From contig JARDYH010000003.1 of NCBI GenBank assembly GCA_029215795.1, positions 12,612,001 to 12,676,000 on the forward strand: DNA of 64,000 nt, given 5' to 3'. Source of the DNA: Anniella stebbinsi (Eukaryota; Chordata; Lepidosauria; Squamata; Anniellidae). Positions within the stretch are counted from its first letter, which is position 1; the number at the start of each line of letters is the position of its first letter. The notes under the pieces were generated by a model. That model ran no database searches. It had not been told where the DNA came from and saw only the letters and a list, made by a program, of their open reading frames with translations. The position numbers were made by a program, and so were the translations under genes. Positions 13,202 to 24,384 of the stretch are shown in pieces.

Positions 13202-13318
13202 TAAGAACATAAGTAGAGCCATGTTGGATTAGGCCAAGGGTCCATCTAGTCTAGCACTCTGTTCATATAGTGGCCAACCAGCTGTCAATCAGGAACCAAC
13301 AAGCAGGACATGTCAGAT
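13202..13318 (-). repeat. LINE 3-prime fragment, CR1/L2-like, minus orientation
   Basis: Reads ATAAGAACATAAGTAGAGCC, then TTGGATTAGGCCAAGGGTCC, ATCTAGTCTAGCACTCTGTT and AGTGGCCAACCAGCTGTC. This is the reverse complement of the tail seen at 2936-3300. Confidence 0.7.
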
Positions 13319-13667
13319 TTTGTAATCGTCACTTTAGCTGTATATGTCGAATACCAAGCCAACTTGTCCTGAATAGTTTGGATGCCGTTTGCAGCTCCTG
13401 GTACCAGTAACTTTGGTCACATGACAATCATGTATTTATACACACAGACAATGAACCTGTTCTCTGAGTGTGGAACCATATGTAGAGGCATCACAAAACA
13501 GAAAGGACAAGATCTTCAATTACAACTCAACAGAGGAAGTAAATATTTCCAGTGCATATTAATAATATTAATAACATCACTGATATGTTCGATATGATAC
13601 TGTTATGATTAATAGGGTGTATATAGACTGGAAATATTTACTTCCTCTGTAAATATTTTTCTCCCTC

Positions 13668-13850
13668 ATAACAACATAAGAAGAACTATGTTGGATCAAA
13701 CCAAAGGTCCATCTAGTCCAGAACTCTGTTCACACAGTGGCAAACAGCTGTTGACTAGGGACTCACAAGCAGGCCATGGTGCACTCATGTTCTACAGCAT
13801 CTGGTGTACGTAGGCTTACTGCCTCTGATACTGGAAATGTTTTAGGTGAA
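13668..13850 (-). repeat. LINE 3-prime fragment, CR1/L2-like, minus orientation
   Basis: Contains AACATAAGAAGAACTATG, AAAGGTCCATCTAGTCCAG, CACACAGTGGCAAACAGCTG and GGCTTACTGCCTCTGATAC. It is a second copy of the family at 13202, in the same orientation. Confidence 0.72.
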
Positions 13851-13881
13851 AGCCAACCACTCTTCCCACACCACCCACAAT

Positions 13882-14594
13882 GGCTGTATTTGGATGACAC
13901 AATAAGCAACTGGGGGGGGGAACAATCGTCAGTTGTATTGACTATTGTGTCGTCCGAATGCTGCCATAGTCAACTCAGCGCTTATCCTAATCCGCACCAC
14001 AATTTATTATTTATTACCATGTTGTGTGGGTAGTACCCCCTAGATGAACAACTGTAAAGTAACATGTTGTCTGAATTCAGCCACTGTAGGGGGGGATAAT
14101 CGTCTGTTGTGTTCCTTATTGTGTTGTGTGGAGGTTAACACGCCGCTCACAAACCACTGACGGTATGCTATTCCACCCAAATAAGCAACAGAGAGAAACA
14201 ACTAATTTGCAAGTTGTTTAGTTCAAAGCCAGTTGTTTAAAGTGTTGTGTGGAGGGGTGAGTGTGTTGATGGTGTATGGTGAATGGGTTAAAACACAAGC
14301 CCATAGAGGCAGGCGGCAAAAGTGACCAAAGCGGCAGCTGCCACTCTGCTACAACTGGTGCAACTTGCAGAGGCTGCTGGGATAGAACTGGGAGGACTGA
14401 GGGAGGAGGGAGGGTGGGGAGAGGGGCAGGGGCTGTGTCAGTCAAATGCTGGGTTGACTATTAGGCCACTCAACACCAGCCCAAACCACCCACAGTTGTG
14501 TAGGAATATGTTGTGTGGGGAGTACCCACAAAATAACCAACTGTTAGTTGACTACTCAACCCACCATTGACTAATGTGATGTCCGAATGCAGCC
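13882..14594. mobile_element. MITE, 713 bp, GGCTG ends, 3-bp TSD AAT
   Basis: The ends are GGCTGTATTTGGATGACACA and GATGTCCGAATGCAGCC. AAT flanks both sides (13879-13881 and 14595-14597). The right half is nearly co-linear with 33265-33807, including ACAAGCCCATAGAGGCAGGC and CTGCTGGGATAGAACTGGGA. Inside the left half are extra TIR-like words (GTCGTCCGAATGCTGCC; TTGTCTGAATTCAGCC), so an additional related copy may be nested there. It has no transposase frame. Confidence 0.85.
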
Positions 14595-14599
14595 AATCT

Positions 14600-15100
14600 C
14601 TCTTGTGTGTCTCACCCTCAACCATCCTCCCGCCTCACAACCACCTTTTTTTTTTTTTTTACTCACAAGGGGATACACGGTGCCATTGATGAAACAAACC
14701 TTCCTTTAGTTCCTAACCCTATTGCCATTCAGTCTCAACAACAGAAGGCTTCCTTCTGTGAAAACGTCAAGATTCCTCAAAAAAAGAGGAACAGGAAAAA
14801 GAGGGGGTACAAATAAGGGCTCCAACGCCTTTATCTTTGGGGAGAGGCAGTGTCTGTGGTGTGTGTAGTCTGTTTGGGTCCCTAGGGTTAAGGAAGGATC
14901 TCACCATCCAATGCAAGCGGGACTAGGGCTCTACAGACCAAACAAAATGATGAGAAAACTATTTATCTCCCCCTCTCCATGCTGAATTTTCCTTGACTTA
15001 ATTTGATGCCATTACTCTCTTAACGTTCCCTCTCACCACCCGCATCCACCCTCTTCTCCCTCCTTGGTGTCTGTGCAAGTTGACATCCTTTCAGGCAGTT
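14600..15100. other. Intron stretch without recognised repeat
   Basis: Contains a T run at 14647-14661. Nothing else can be classified. Confidence 0.4.
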
Positions 15101-15104
15101 ATCC

Positions 15105-15340
15105 TACCACATTTAGCCCTTCTGTATACATATTTAGCTCTCTCAATCTTTCCCCACTAATGAGTTCCTGAAGCCCTTTCATCATTTCCCTTGCTCGCAT
15201 CTGAAATCCCTCCAATTTGTTGACATCTTTTGAGGTGCCTGGGATTGAACACAACATTTTACATGTAATCTGACCAGAAGCGATGAAGAGTGGGACAATT
15301 ACCTCCTCGTTACCTCCTTTTCTCCCTTCCATGCCTCAGA
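15105..15340 (-). repeat. Old CR1 LINE fragment, minus orientation
   Basis: The reverse complement reads AGGAGGTAATTGTCCCACTC, AAAGATGTCAACAAATTGGA, GGGATTTCAGATGCGAGC and AACTCATTAGTGGGG. This is co-linear with the 3-prime part of vertebrate CR1. The frame is partly open, but the sequence is diverged and non-functional. Confidence 0.6.
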
Positions 15341-15864
15341 GGAAGCTTGGATCTAATTTGCTCTGTCACACCTAAACCTCTTTTTCACCATTACTCCTTT
15401 TCCAAGTGATTTCCTCCCCTTGATTATCTGGGTTTCACATTATTTTCTTTCCCTATCTGCATTAAACTGTAATTTTACAAGCACAGCCTCATTTCATAAT
15501 TCCCACTGATAACATATTTTTAACCTCTCTTCCTATTATTTCTCTCTCTCTTGACTGGTGATGAATTCGAAATGTAACTAATCCTCTTTGTACTCATTCC
15601 TTTAAGAAGAAGAAAAAGCCAGCATTTGCCCATACAATGGCCAGACTATCTATTCTAAACATTATTTTTTTTTTTACAAAAGGACCTACTCCTTCTCCAT
15701 AGAAAATTTTATTCTTCCCCCAAAGCATCAGTGGAGAGAAATTGTTGTCATTTGATGAATGCATAGTCCAGAGCTGAAATCCTATAGAATGCTTATACCC
15801 ACTTACAGATGGAAGAAATAGTCTATTTCTGGTCCATGTCGCTTTTGCTTCATCCTGTTTATGC

Positions 15865-16205
15865 ATTAATCTGCACTTCTTTTAAAATTTTTTTTATAAA
15901 CATACACATTTAAATACACATGTATGTATTTTGAAACACGTTTTTGCCCCAAATAAACCCTACTTTTTAATCTGTTAAACTTTTTAATACTATAGATGGT
16001 ATAAATGTATTTTATTTAACTTTTGTATATTTCTGTTTATAAGTTTTAACTGTATATGTTTTAATTTTGTAAAGCTGTCTTGACTTCCAGCCATGAATAA
16101 TAATAATAATAATAATAATAATGATGATGATGATGTATTTTTGCTCAAAGTATGCATTTTAAAATGTATTTTTTTAAAAAATAAAATAATAGCTGAGAAT
16201 TGCAT
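15865..16205. repeat. AT-rich repeat with TGCATTTT words and (AAT)n/(ATG)n tract
   Basis: Contains CAAAGTATGCATTTTAAAAT and a simple tract of AAT then ATG units at 16096-16135. The stretch at 16000-16090 (TTTTAACTGTATATGTTTTA, GTAAAGCTGTCTTGACTTCC) resembles a LINE 3-prime tail. Exact boundaries are uncertain. Confidence 0.45.
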
Positions 16206-16798
16206 CAGAACATTTGGAGAGCGAGATAGTCAGTAGGCAATTAGGTTCTGCTCTTCACATTAGTTTAGGATGTACATATTCATATTCGCAAAGATTGAGT
16301 ACTCAGGTATCCCTATATCCATGTAATCTCAGGTCAATGCATATTATGATTGAGACATTCAGAGCTCCCTAATAAAACATTACTCCTTAGAAATTCTCAA
16401 ATTAAATACTAAGACTATGGCCACATTCCAAAGATGCCATTTACAAATGACGGACAGAATGCACACAAAGCCTGAGGTTTTTCAGATTTCACCACTACAG
16501 CTCCTGCTGCTGAAGAGCCAATTCCACTGCTGAAGAGCCAATCCCCCATTCAGTTTCCACTCTACTATTCAGTTTCTTCAAAAAGTGGGAGTAGAGTTGG
16601 TTCAGAGAAATCTTGGGAAATTCTGGGCATGGGCATGGGCATGCTTCCCTTGCTGACGGGTAATTGGCAATGAAATACTGGATCATGGCCAGTATTTCCT
16701 TTATCTTTTTCTATCTTTATCACTCAGTAGGTGGCTTCCTGAAAGACAACCACATACCTGGGGATGCCTGCTTCCTACATGGTTCCTTCCTCCCCATT
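16206..16798. other. Intron stretch without recognised repeat
   Basis: Contains a short local duplication, GCTGAAGAGCCAAT(T/C)CC, at 16509-16547, and a run of GGGCAT units at 16624-16641. No known repeat is recognised. Confidence 0.45.
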
Positions 16799-17110
16799 AG
16801 GGATGGGTGAATCTATGTGCGTCACTTTTTTAAATGTTCACTCATTAGTCTGTTCTGTCTCATTCCTGTATTTTTAATGATTTTTTTGTCTCCAAATATG
16901 CTTTTAAAACATTTTCAAACCAACAACTGCATATTCAGAAAGTGTGAAAAACATCGGATAACTAAGTTCCGATCCACACATTCACCCTTGAGGTGTGAAC
17001 CAGGTCAGTTCATACTGGAATTTGAAATGACTGAATTCTTCAAGAATTCCTACGCCTCACTTAGCCTACACATTTCTTCCGCCTCCCCTTTCATGAAACT
17101 GGGTCCTCTT
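16799..17110. repeat. hAT-like repeat fragment starting TAGGGATGGGTGAATC
   Basis: Has the same left terminus type as 3396. It continues with T-rich words and AGAAAGTGTGAAAAACATCG, and the right terminus is not resolved. Confidence 0.45.
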
Positions 17111-17133
17111 TATGGGAAGAAGAAGAAGAAGAT

Positions 17134-17209
17134 TAAATTCATTCTAACATCAACTCAATAGGGCTGTGTACTAAATTCATTCTAACTTCAACTCAATAGG
17201 GCTGTGTAC
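17134..17209 (+). repeat. 38-bp direct tandem duplication spanning a TSD and transposon end
   Basis: Units 17134-17171 and 17172-17209 differ at one base. Each contains the target CAACTCAA followed by TAGGGCTGTGTAC, so the duplication copied the left TSD together with the first 13 bases of the element at 17197. Confidence 0.9.
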
Positions 17210-17973
17210 CATCTCTGGCCAAAGCCCTGAATTCAACTCGAGGCAGGCCAATTTGGTCTGCCTCAACCTGAATACGGGGTGGTACTGGGTCAGCCAAGGC
17301 ATCCCAAGGCTGAAGTGGTTCAGTACCAAAGCCCTTGGGGTGCCTTGGGCTGATTCAGGGCAGTGGTGCAGGAAAGCTGTCTCAAGGCCGCCCATGCAGG
17401 AAAGCTGTCTCAAGGCCGCCCATGCAGGAAAGCTGTCTCAAGGCCGCCCATGAGTCCATGTGACTCCAATGGACTTACTGTACTCACGTCCCCTCCCTCC
17501 CTCCCTCCCTGCCCTCCTCTCCCTCCCTGTTCACCTGCTGCTGCTGCTGCAGCCACTGGGACTTACCTTGCTGTGCATCCTCCTCCCTGAGAGCCGAGAT
17601 CACGGGGGCTCTCTTTTTTAAATAGAACTATGGCTGCAAACTCTGGTGATTGTAAAAGGCCATTTCCTCTAGTTTCCCCAGGTTTGGGGAGGAGGGGACA
17701 GAGGGTGAGAACAAACGAGCAGGTGAGTGTGCGGGGAGTTTAATGGACTTCCTGTCAGCCTTGCGGCCAGATTTCCTGAGCACTGGCCATGTGGCCACAT
17801 GGCAGGCAGCCAGGAACCCGCCAGGCTGACCTCCCTTTGGGGGGTGAGTTTTTCCCTTAGCTTTGGTACCAAAGTGAGGCCTCCAAGCTCCAAAGCGCCC
17901 CGAGTTCAATTGAGGCCATTTCAAAGGCTCCAAAATGGCCTCCAAGGTGAGTCGGGGGGCATGCACAGCCCTA
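17197..17973. mobile_element. hAT-like element, 777 bp, 8-bp TSD with one mismatch
   Basis: Starts TAGGGCTGTGTACCATC and ends GGGGGCATGCACAGCCCTA. The flanks are CAACTCAA (17189-17196) and CAACTCAG (17974-17981). Both subterminal regions hold words around TTTGGTACCAAAG/AGTACCAAAGC and CAAGGCATCCCAAGGC. It contains the 28-bp triplicate at 17368-17451. The interior is GC-rich, and the short open frames there are not transposase. Confidence 0.85.
17368..17451 (+). repeat. 28-bp tandem triplicate inside the hAT-like element
   Basis: Three consecutive identical 28-bp units begin GCAGGAAAGCTGTCTCAAGG, at 17368, 17396 and 17424. Confidence 0.97.
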
Positions 17974-17981
17974 CAACTCAG

Positions 17982-18345
17982 CTGTAGCAACTATAGAAAA
18001 TTGTGTAGATATTTTGTAGCCAAAATGGGGCTCTTCAGCAACTAAGGTGAATTATCCGCATGTGTTGGCATAACTTTTTTGCAGAAGTGTGTGTGTGTGT
18101 GGGGGGGGGAATTGGGGAGGGGGAGGGCAGGGAGCAATGCAAGCAACAATATACAACATAAAACAGCTGCTTTTTAAAACATTTTTAAACTTTTAAGCCT
18201 GGCCACAAAGTCAGTTAAAACCTCAACTTAAGCTGTTAAAATGCCTGGGAGAAAAGAAAAGTGCATACTTCTCATACATCCCTGAGCAAAACAACAATGA
18301 CCCCTTCATAACACAGAACACTGAGAAAAATATTGAAAACTCTCT
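17982..18345. other. Intron stretch without recognised repeat
   Basis: Has a short GT/G run at about 18090-18109. Nothing else is classifiable. Confidence 0.4.
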
Positions 18346-18469
18346 GGCCCTTTCCACACCAGGAGTTTTGCCTGGGTTGGCCCCAGCAGCTACCTGTGTG
18401 CCAATGGTGTGTATTAGGTACTTCTGGGATCACCCTCCCTCCCTCTACATCCCTATGGTGTAGAAAGGG

Positions 18470-18471
<2 letters not shown>
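18346..18471. mobile_element. Short MITE, 126 bp, GGCCCTTTC ends
   Basis: The ends are GGCCCTTTCCACACC and GGTGTAGAAAGGGCC (14 of 15 positions pair). TCT flanks both sides, but the right flank is a (TC)n tract, so the 3-bp TSD is weak evidence. The ends resemble those of 49677-50193. Confidence 0.7.

Positions 18472-18506
<35 letters not shown>
18472..18506. repeat. (TC)n microsatellite
   Basis: About 17 TC units directly abutting the MITE end. Confidence 0.95.
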
Positions 18507-18510
<4 letters not shown>

Positions 18511-19427
18511 GGAATGGAACAACCTGGAAGAGGGCTTGGCTGGCAGGCAGGCAGGGCCCCTGAATAGGAGCCATCCACATTGAAATGTTTTGTTGCAGGC
18601 CCATATGTTTATTATTATAGCAGTCAAAGATGTTCAAAGTTTATTTGCATATGGCACAATGGCCTTTACAATCAATACATACATAACCTCCATAGCAGTT
18701 ATTACACCAACATGTTGGAATATAGCCTTGCAGGAACAACCAAGCCAAATGCAAAAAGGCCCGTACAGGTTTCGTTGCCCCAACGAGCACATGAAAGCAC
18801 TTCACTGTGACAGGGATGTATCATTTGACTAACAGAGCCTGGCTTTAAACAATCTGGTGTTTCTAGACTTCAGATCTATAAAGAGCAAATCTGAGGGTCT
18901 GATCCAGCCAGGTATCGCTGTGCCTAACAGCACTGAACTGATACGCATCGAGGGTTCTACAAAAACCCCTCTGAAATCCATTCATTATATTTAGCAACAT
19001 CAAACAGAGAAAAATAATTAAAAAGCTCCCATTGAGCACCTAGAGACCTTGAGCACAGATAGGGGGTGAACACAAAGGCAGAGTATTTGGTTACAAGAGT
19101 CGTACTTCATCTTTTTAATTATTTTTTCATGGCAGATTTGGTGGTCTGTCAGGGATTTACGCCCCCTCCTATCTTTCATTTTTAATGACTATGCACTGAA
19201 CATGCATGATGTGTGTACATGTAAAGAGTATTATAGGTGGACTTAAAGAATATAAACCGATTGAGAGATGTGTCCAAGTGTGGATGCTCATTTTTAATAA
19301 TAATAATAATGCCTGAATAAATTAAATTGTCCAGAGGAGCAGTATAAACAATGTGCTAATAACAGTACAACCAGGTTCTGCATAGACAAATGATATGATT
19401 ATCCAAGAGTCTTTTTCCGGTGGGATC
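18507..19427. other. Intron stretch without recognised repeat
   Basis: Contains a short AAT run at 19295-19310. I see no known repeat or exon. Confidence 0.4.
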
Positions 19428-19975
19428 CTTAATCCATGCTGGCATGATGGGTAGGCATGGTTGGGCTCCTGTTGAGGGCCCACAATCTAGCAGGGACCCA
19501 CTGACAAGAGCTCCCCAGACTTGCTCCTCCTCCTCACCATCACAACCTGCTTGTTCACCTGCCTCTCATTCTGGCTCAGTCAAAAGTGATGGTGAGAATA
19601 CGCAGGAGATGCTGCAGCCGTCACGCTTGCCGGATCTCCATCTGCGAAGCAAGCAGGTGGTAACAGTAAGGAGGAGCAACCAGTGCTGGTGACAATGGCA
19701 TTGAGAAGGTAGACCCACTGAGGGAGTGAGAACTTTGAAGGAACTTTGAAACTTCCTGACTGTTAGAGCAGTATGGCGATGGAACCAATTATCTAGGGAG
19801 GCCATGTGCTCTCCAACATTAGAGGTATTCAAAAGGCAGCTGGCAGGTGTGCTTTAAGGTGGATTCCTGCATTGACCAGGGGGTTAGACTTGATGGTCTT
19901 ATAGGCCTTTTCCAACTCCACTGATCTATGACTCTACGTGTTGCCCAAGGGCCCTCAAAACCTTGGAGCTGGCAC
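19428..19975. repeat. Unclassified dispersed repeat, interrupted by a CR1 end
   Basis: The words GAGGGCCCACAATCTAGCAG and GACCCACTGAGGGAGTGAGA on the left, and TTGCCCAAGGGCCCTCAAAA with CCTTGGAGCTGGCA on the right, are the reverse-oriented counterpart of 7440-7765. The CR1 fragment 19726-19937 splits it. Confidence 0.5.
19726..19937 (+). repeat. CR1 LINE 3-prime end, plus orientation
   Basis: Contains AACTTCCTGACTGTTAGAGC, GGAACCAATTATCTAGGGAG and GTATTCAAAAGGCAGCTGGC, then GGGGGTTAGACTTGATGGTC and the terminal octamer-like TGATCTATGACTCTA. It is severely 5-prime truncated, as is usual for CR1. Confidence 0.85.
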
Positions 19976-20760
19976 AGTTTTTAATATTTTCACAAAGGGA
20001 TGAATCCTACCCAACACAGGTGGGCATTCCAACTTCACCTTTGCACTGGAGTAATGAGATTCACCAATCCGTTTGGGATTGACAGTTCCATGCACTAACC
20101 TGTTGGATCTTCAATGAAGGGGGTATTATAGGTGGGAGAAACTGGAGAACACTTGGAGACATAGAAGTCAAGCATGTATCTGCACTGGTATTTGGCTCTG
20201 CTCTGCTCCCTCCATATGACCCAGGCTTGGAGTGATCCTGCATCAGCAAATATGGATGACCAAGGTAGCAAATAGGCACATGACACATGGCCAGCTTTCA
20301 GGTAACAGTAGGCCTTTTACAGCAAGAGACGTGTAACAACTTCAAAAAGTGAGCTCCCAATTTTAAATAGGTGCACACTGAATCACCACGTCTTGATTAT
20401 TCATTAAAAGAGGCATGCATGAAGCTGGGGGCCATTTTTAATTCTACAGTTTCTACATGCATGTTCTAGTCTTCCTATGTTCCTACACAAACTATAGCCA
20501 AGCTGAGTTACTGTTTGGCCAAACCATGAGAAGCAGAGCCCAAGACACAAGCCTGTCTGCTTATAATCATCTTCAGTGGTCACTTCGCTACTTCCTCATA
20601 TATGAGGCCACCAAGCAGGCTGCGGTGGCAAGTCTGCGCCAGTTCCTGGCTTCTGTCTGTCACATAATAGTGTGAGGCTGAAACAAAATCCAGGATGGAG
20701 TTATGCAAACGGAGGGAGGAGCTATGGAGATAGGAGGGGCTCAGTTATCAGTGGATGTGA
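19976..20760. other. Intron stretch without recognised repeat
   Basis: Nothing confidently classified. Confidence 0.4.
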
Positions 20761-20763
20761 CAG

Positions 20764-20801
20764 CTCCTCGGTCCTCTCAATACTCCTCGGTCCTCTCAAT
20801 A
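20764..20801 (+). repeat. 19-bp tandem duplication
   Basis: CTCCTCGGTCCTCTCAATA occurs twice back to back (20764 and 20783). Confidence 0.95.
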
Positions 20802-20805
20802 CAAT

Positions 20806-21010
20806 ACTCCTGTGTATCTGGTCAGAAAGAAGGAGAGAGAAGCAATTCTCGGAATGCTGAGATACTTTATTAATCTACGCCCAACGCGTTTCGCTTCTAC
20901 TCTCCTTCTTTTTGACTTTAGTGGATGCACTTCTCCTTTTGGTTTTTCTCTCCTGTGTATCTGGCCCTTGATTCCTGCGACATCTGGCATGTTCTTTTTC
21001 TCTCTGGGAC
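20806..21010. repeat. Possible transposon fragment with ACGCGTTTCG motif
   Basis: Inverted-looking words CTCCTGTGTATCTGGTCAG and CTCCTGTGTATCTGGCCC lie at 20806 and 20951 in direct orientation, with CCCAACGCGTTTCGCTTCTA between them. The ACGCGTTTCG word is familiar from vertebrate dispersed repeats. The class is unknown. Confidence 0.4.
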
Positions 21011-22330
21011 TCATCTAAAGTGTAGGGAAGTGGGTGAGAAGAGACAGAGCTTAATTTTCAGAGCCTAGATTTAAGTCTGCAAAAAGAGGCAATTAAAGAC
21101 GTGCATGTGTGAGATCCTTCTTTGATGGGCGCATATTTGGCCTGACCCCATCCATACGGCCCTATGACGGCAGATTTGCCATAATTGTTCTGACAATATC
21201 CACCCATTAAGTGTCGAGGTCAATTGGTCATGAAGGATGAGCTCCATGCTGCTGACATGAGAGTAAATAAAGAGACGTGACACTCCATTAACCTTCACAA
21301 TGACAGTTATTTATCAAAACATAAAATGGATTCCCCTGCAAGGGGGACATAGGGATCTTAGAATGGGAAGCTGGTTAAGGGCAGTAAAACAAAGTGATTA
21401 TTTTCAGCAAGCTGGGATCACATTACACTTCCTAAAAATTGTCCCAGTTCTGGTACATGTCCTTAAAACCGCCTTTGCCAATTGGGTGCCCGTTAGATGT
21501 GTTAGACTACAGAATCCATCATCTCCAGCCAGCATGGCACCTAAACAATGTTTCCCAAGTGAAGACCCTCAGAACTATTTACCATGCATTGTTATAGAAG
21601 GAAACAGGGCTGAAATTGAGTCAGGACACATTTAAAGCGATGCTCCAATGCATGCTCTTTCCTACAAAAAAGAAGAGCAACCTAACACCACCCTATGAGC
21701 TCTTGCCAGGAACTCTGTGAATAGTATTAGCCTAATAAACTACTATGGGTTGTATATGCCCAGACTCAGAAGCACCCCCTGTAGGTCCAAAATGAAAAAG
21801 AGGTATGCAACGGGGGAGTCAGTTATAACCAGCCCCTGTAACTGGCTCCCCCATGTAATATGTAATGCTTTGCAGCAATCCTGATTGCCCCGAACATAAA
21901 ATGGGATTTTGAAGTTTTCATATTGATCACTTGAAAAGGCTTGAGGGACGTTTCAAGTGTCCAATCACATATACCTGCCCGACATGGAGATGTCAGACCT
22001 TGCAAACTAGCATAACGGCATAGCCGATGCCTAGATAGACCTACTCCTCTGCATTCCTCCAGCAACAGGGCAAGACCGGGGCAACCACCTGAACTGCAAA
22101 CAACACTGCTTTCCAACGCTCAACCAAGTGACCCCTTCTAAGCATAAAGGCAATCCTCAGTGAGCAGTTAATGCAGCAACATAGTTTAGATACAAATCAT
22201 CATTCCATCAATAATAAACACCTGTAGAGGGATGCCGGAGGAATCCATCCAGGGAATGAAGTTCATCAAGCTTCAGTCAGACTTCAGCTCAATTTTCCAT
22301 TGCATCGAGGCAGGCCAGCTTGCAGATTTC
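21011..22330. other. Intron stretch without recognised repeat
   Basis: A possible MITE scrap lies at about 21490-21545 (AGACTACAGAATCCATCATC). Otherwise nothing recognised. Confidence 0.35.
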
Positions 22331-22341
22331 TGTGTTTGTAT

Positions 22342-22372
<31 letters not shown>

Positions 22373-23990
22373 TTATTATGGGAGGTATATAAATGGAATA
22401 AAATAAAATAAAATAAATATATATATATACCACCCCATAGCTAAAGCTTTCTGGGAGATTTACAAAAATTAAAAACATTGAACATTGAAAACATCGATAT
22501 ACAAAATATAAAACCATAAAGCATAAAAATGTTATAATTATAATATCCTTTAAAACAACAATTCTGGGTCAAAGCACAACAATACAAAACCCTCATCATA
22601 TGCTGTTAAATGCCTGGGTAAAGGGGAAAGTCTTGACCTGGTGCCAAAAAGATAACAATGTTGGCGCCAGGCGAGCCTCATTGGGGAGATCATTCCATAA
22701 TTGGGGGGCCACCACTGAAAAGGCCCTCTCCCTTGTTGCCACTCTCCGTGCTTCCCTCGGAGTAGGAAACTGGAGGAGGACCTTAGATGTGGATCGTGGT
22801 GTACGGGCAGATTTGTGTTGGGAGAGGCGTTCCAGCAGGTATTGTGGCCCCAAGCCGTGTAAGGCTTTATAGGTTAAAACCAGCACCTTGAATCAGGCTT
22901 GGAAATGTATAGGCAGCCAATGCAAGCGGGCCAGAGTAGGTCTTATATGCTCAAACCTTCTGGTTCCTGTTATCAATCTGGCCATTGCATTTTGCACAAG
23001 CTGCAGCTTCCGAACCGTCTTCAAAGGCAGCCCCACATAGAGTGCATTGCAGTAATCCAATTTAGAAATTACCAGAGTGTAGACAACTGAAGCCACGTTA
23101 TCCCTGTCCAGATAGGGGCATAGCTGGACCACCAACCGAAGTTGGTAGAAGGCACTCCATGTCACCAAGGCCACCTGAGCCTAAGTTATAGAGATGGTTC
23201 TAGGAGAACCTCCAAGCTACGAACCCGCTCCTTCAGGGGGAGCGCAACCCCATCCAGACACCCTCCATCCGGTCAGCAGAACCACCCACTAATAGCATCT
23301 CAGTCTTGTCTGGATTGAGTTTCAGTTTGTTAGTCCTCAACCAGTCCATTGTCGCAGCCAGGCACTGGTTCAGCACATCCACAGCCTCACCTGCTGAAGA
23401 TGAAAAGGAGAAATAGAGTTGTGTGTCATCAGCATACTGATGACAAAGCACTCCAAAACTCCAGATGACCGCAACCAACGGTTTCATGTAGATGTTGAAC
23501 AGCATGGGGGACAAGACTGACCCCTGAGGGACCCCATACTGGAGAATCCACGGGGCCGAGCAATGTCCCCCAAGCACCACCTTCTGGAGCCTCCCTGCCA
23601 AGTGGGAGCGAAACCACTGCAATGCAGTGCCTCCCACTCCCAACTCAGCCAGTCATCCCAGAAGGATACCATGGTCGATGATATCGAAAGCTGCTGAAAG
23701 ATCAAGGAGAATCAACAGAGTCACGCTCCCCCTGTCCCTCTCCCGACATAGATCATCATACAGGATGACCAAGGCTGTTTCCGTGCCAAAACCAGGCCTG
23801 AAGCCAGACTGAAATGGATCCAGATAATCAGTCTCATCCAAGAGTGTCTGGAGCTGGCTCGCAACCACTCGCTCAAGGACCTTGCTCAGGAATGGAATAT
23901 TTGCCACTGGTCTATCATCATTAAGGTTTTCGGGGTCTAGGGAAGATTTCTTCAGGAGTGGTCTCACTACCGCCTCCTCCAAACGGTCTT
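22330..23990 (-). mobile_element. L2/CR1-group LINE, 3-prime half with reverse transcriptase, minus orientation
   Basis: On the minus strand the translation carries the RT block motifs LLDLSAAFDIIDHGILL, GVPQGSVLSPMLFNIYM, HQYADDTQLY and NKLKLNPDKTEMLLVG, followed by a C-terminal segment containing AFSVVAPQLWNDLPNEAR. The reading frame is broken between about 23653 and 23643 and again near 23230 and 22890, so it is dead. The 3-prime end lies at 22340-22430 in (AAAT)n/(TTTA)n sequence, with the GGGAGGTATATAAATGG-type tail usual for this family. The 5-prime part (endonuclease) is absent. Confidence 0.92.
22340..22377. repeat. (TTTA)n tail of the LINE
   Basis: TTTA units mark the 3-prime terminus of the minus-strand LINE. 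Confidence 0.9.
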
Positions 23991-24222
23991 ATTACAGCTG
24001 TGATTTGTGCATATTATACAATTTTAGGCATACTTTGCACAAACTACAGCCAAAATTTGTGCAATTTGCACAAATTAGTTTTTTAAAGGGGGGAAATGAA
24101 AAAGGTTCTCAGATTTTAGGAGCAAATCCCTGGCTTGACTCGCAAATGCAGTCCACATCAGGGGAAACACGGGAATCCATTGGGCCCCCAAAGGGCTGGA
24201 TTTGCGACAGACATCCCTACAC
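23991..24222. repeat. hAT-like fragment with TTTGTGCA words
   Basis: Contains CAAAATTTGTGCAATTTGCA and ends GACAGACATCCCTAC, a terminus of the TAGGGATGT type. The left end abuts the LINE and is not resolved. Confidence 0.45.
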
Positions 24223-24384
24223 CTGACCTGTATCATTAGTGGTTTTTAAGCTGAAAGGTTGGAGTGGTGGATTGGCTTCATTGAGAGTAGGGATGAGGAT
24301 GATTTGGTGTCAGGAAACAAAGCCCTATGAAGAGAGATTGAAAGAACTAAGCATGCTTAGCCTGGAGAAGAGAAGATTGAGGGG

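Noticed and set aside
22330..23990. Active LINE or cellular reverse transcriptase gene
   Set aside because: The frame is broken at least three times and the 5-prime half is missing.
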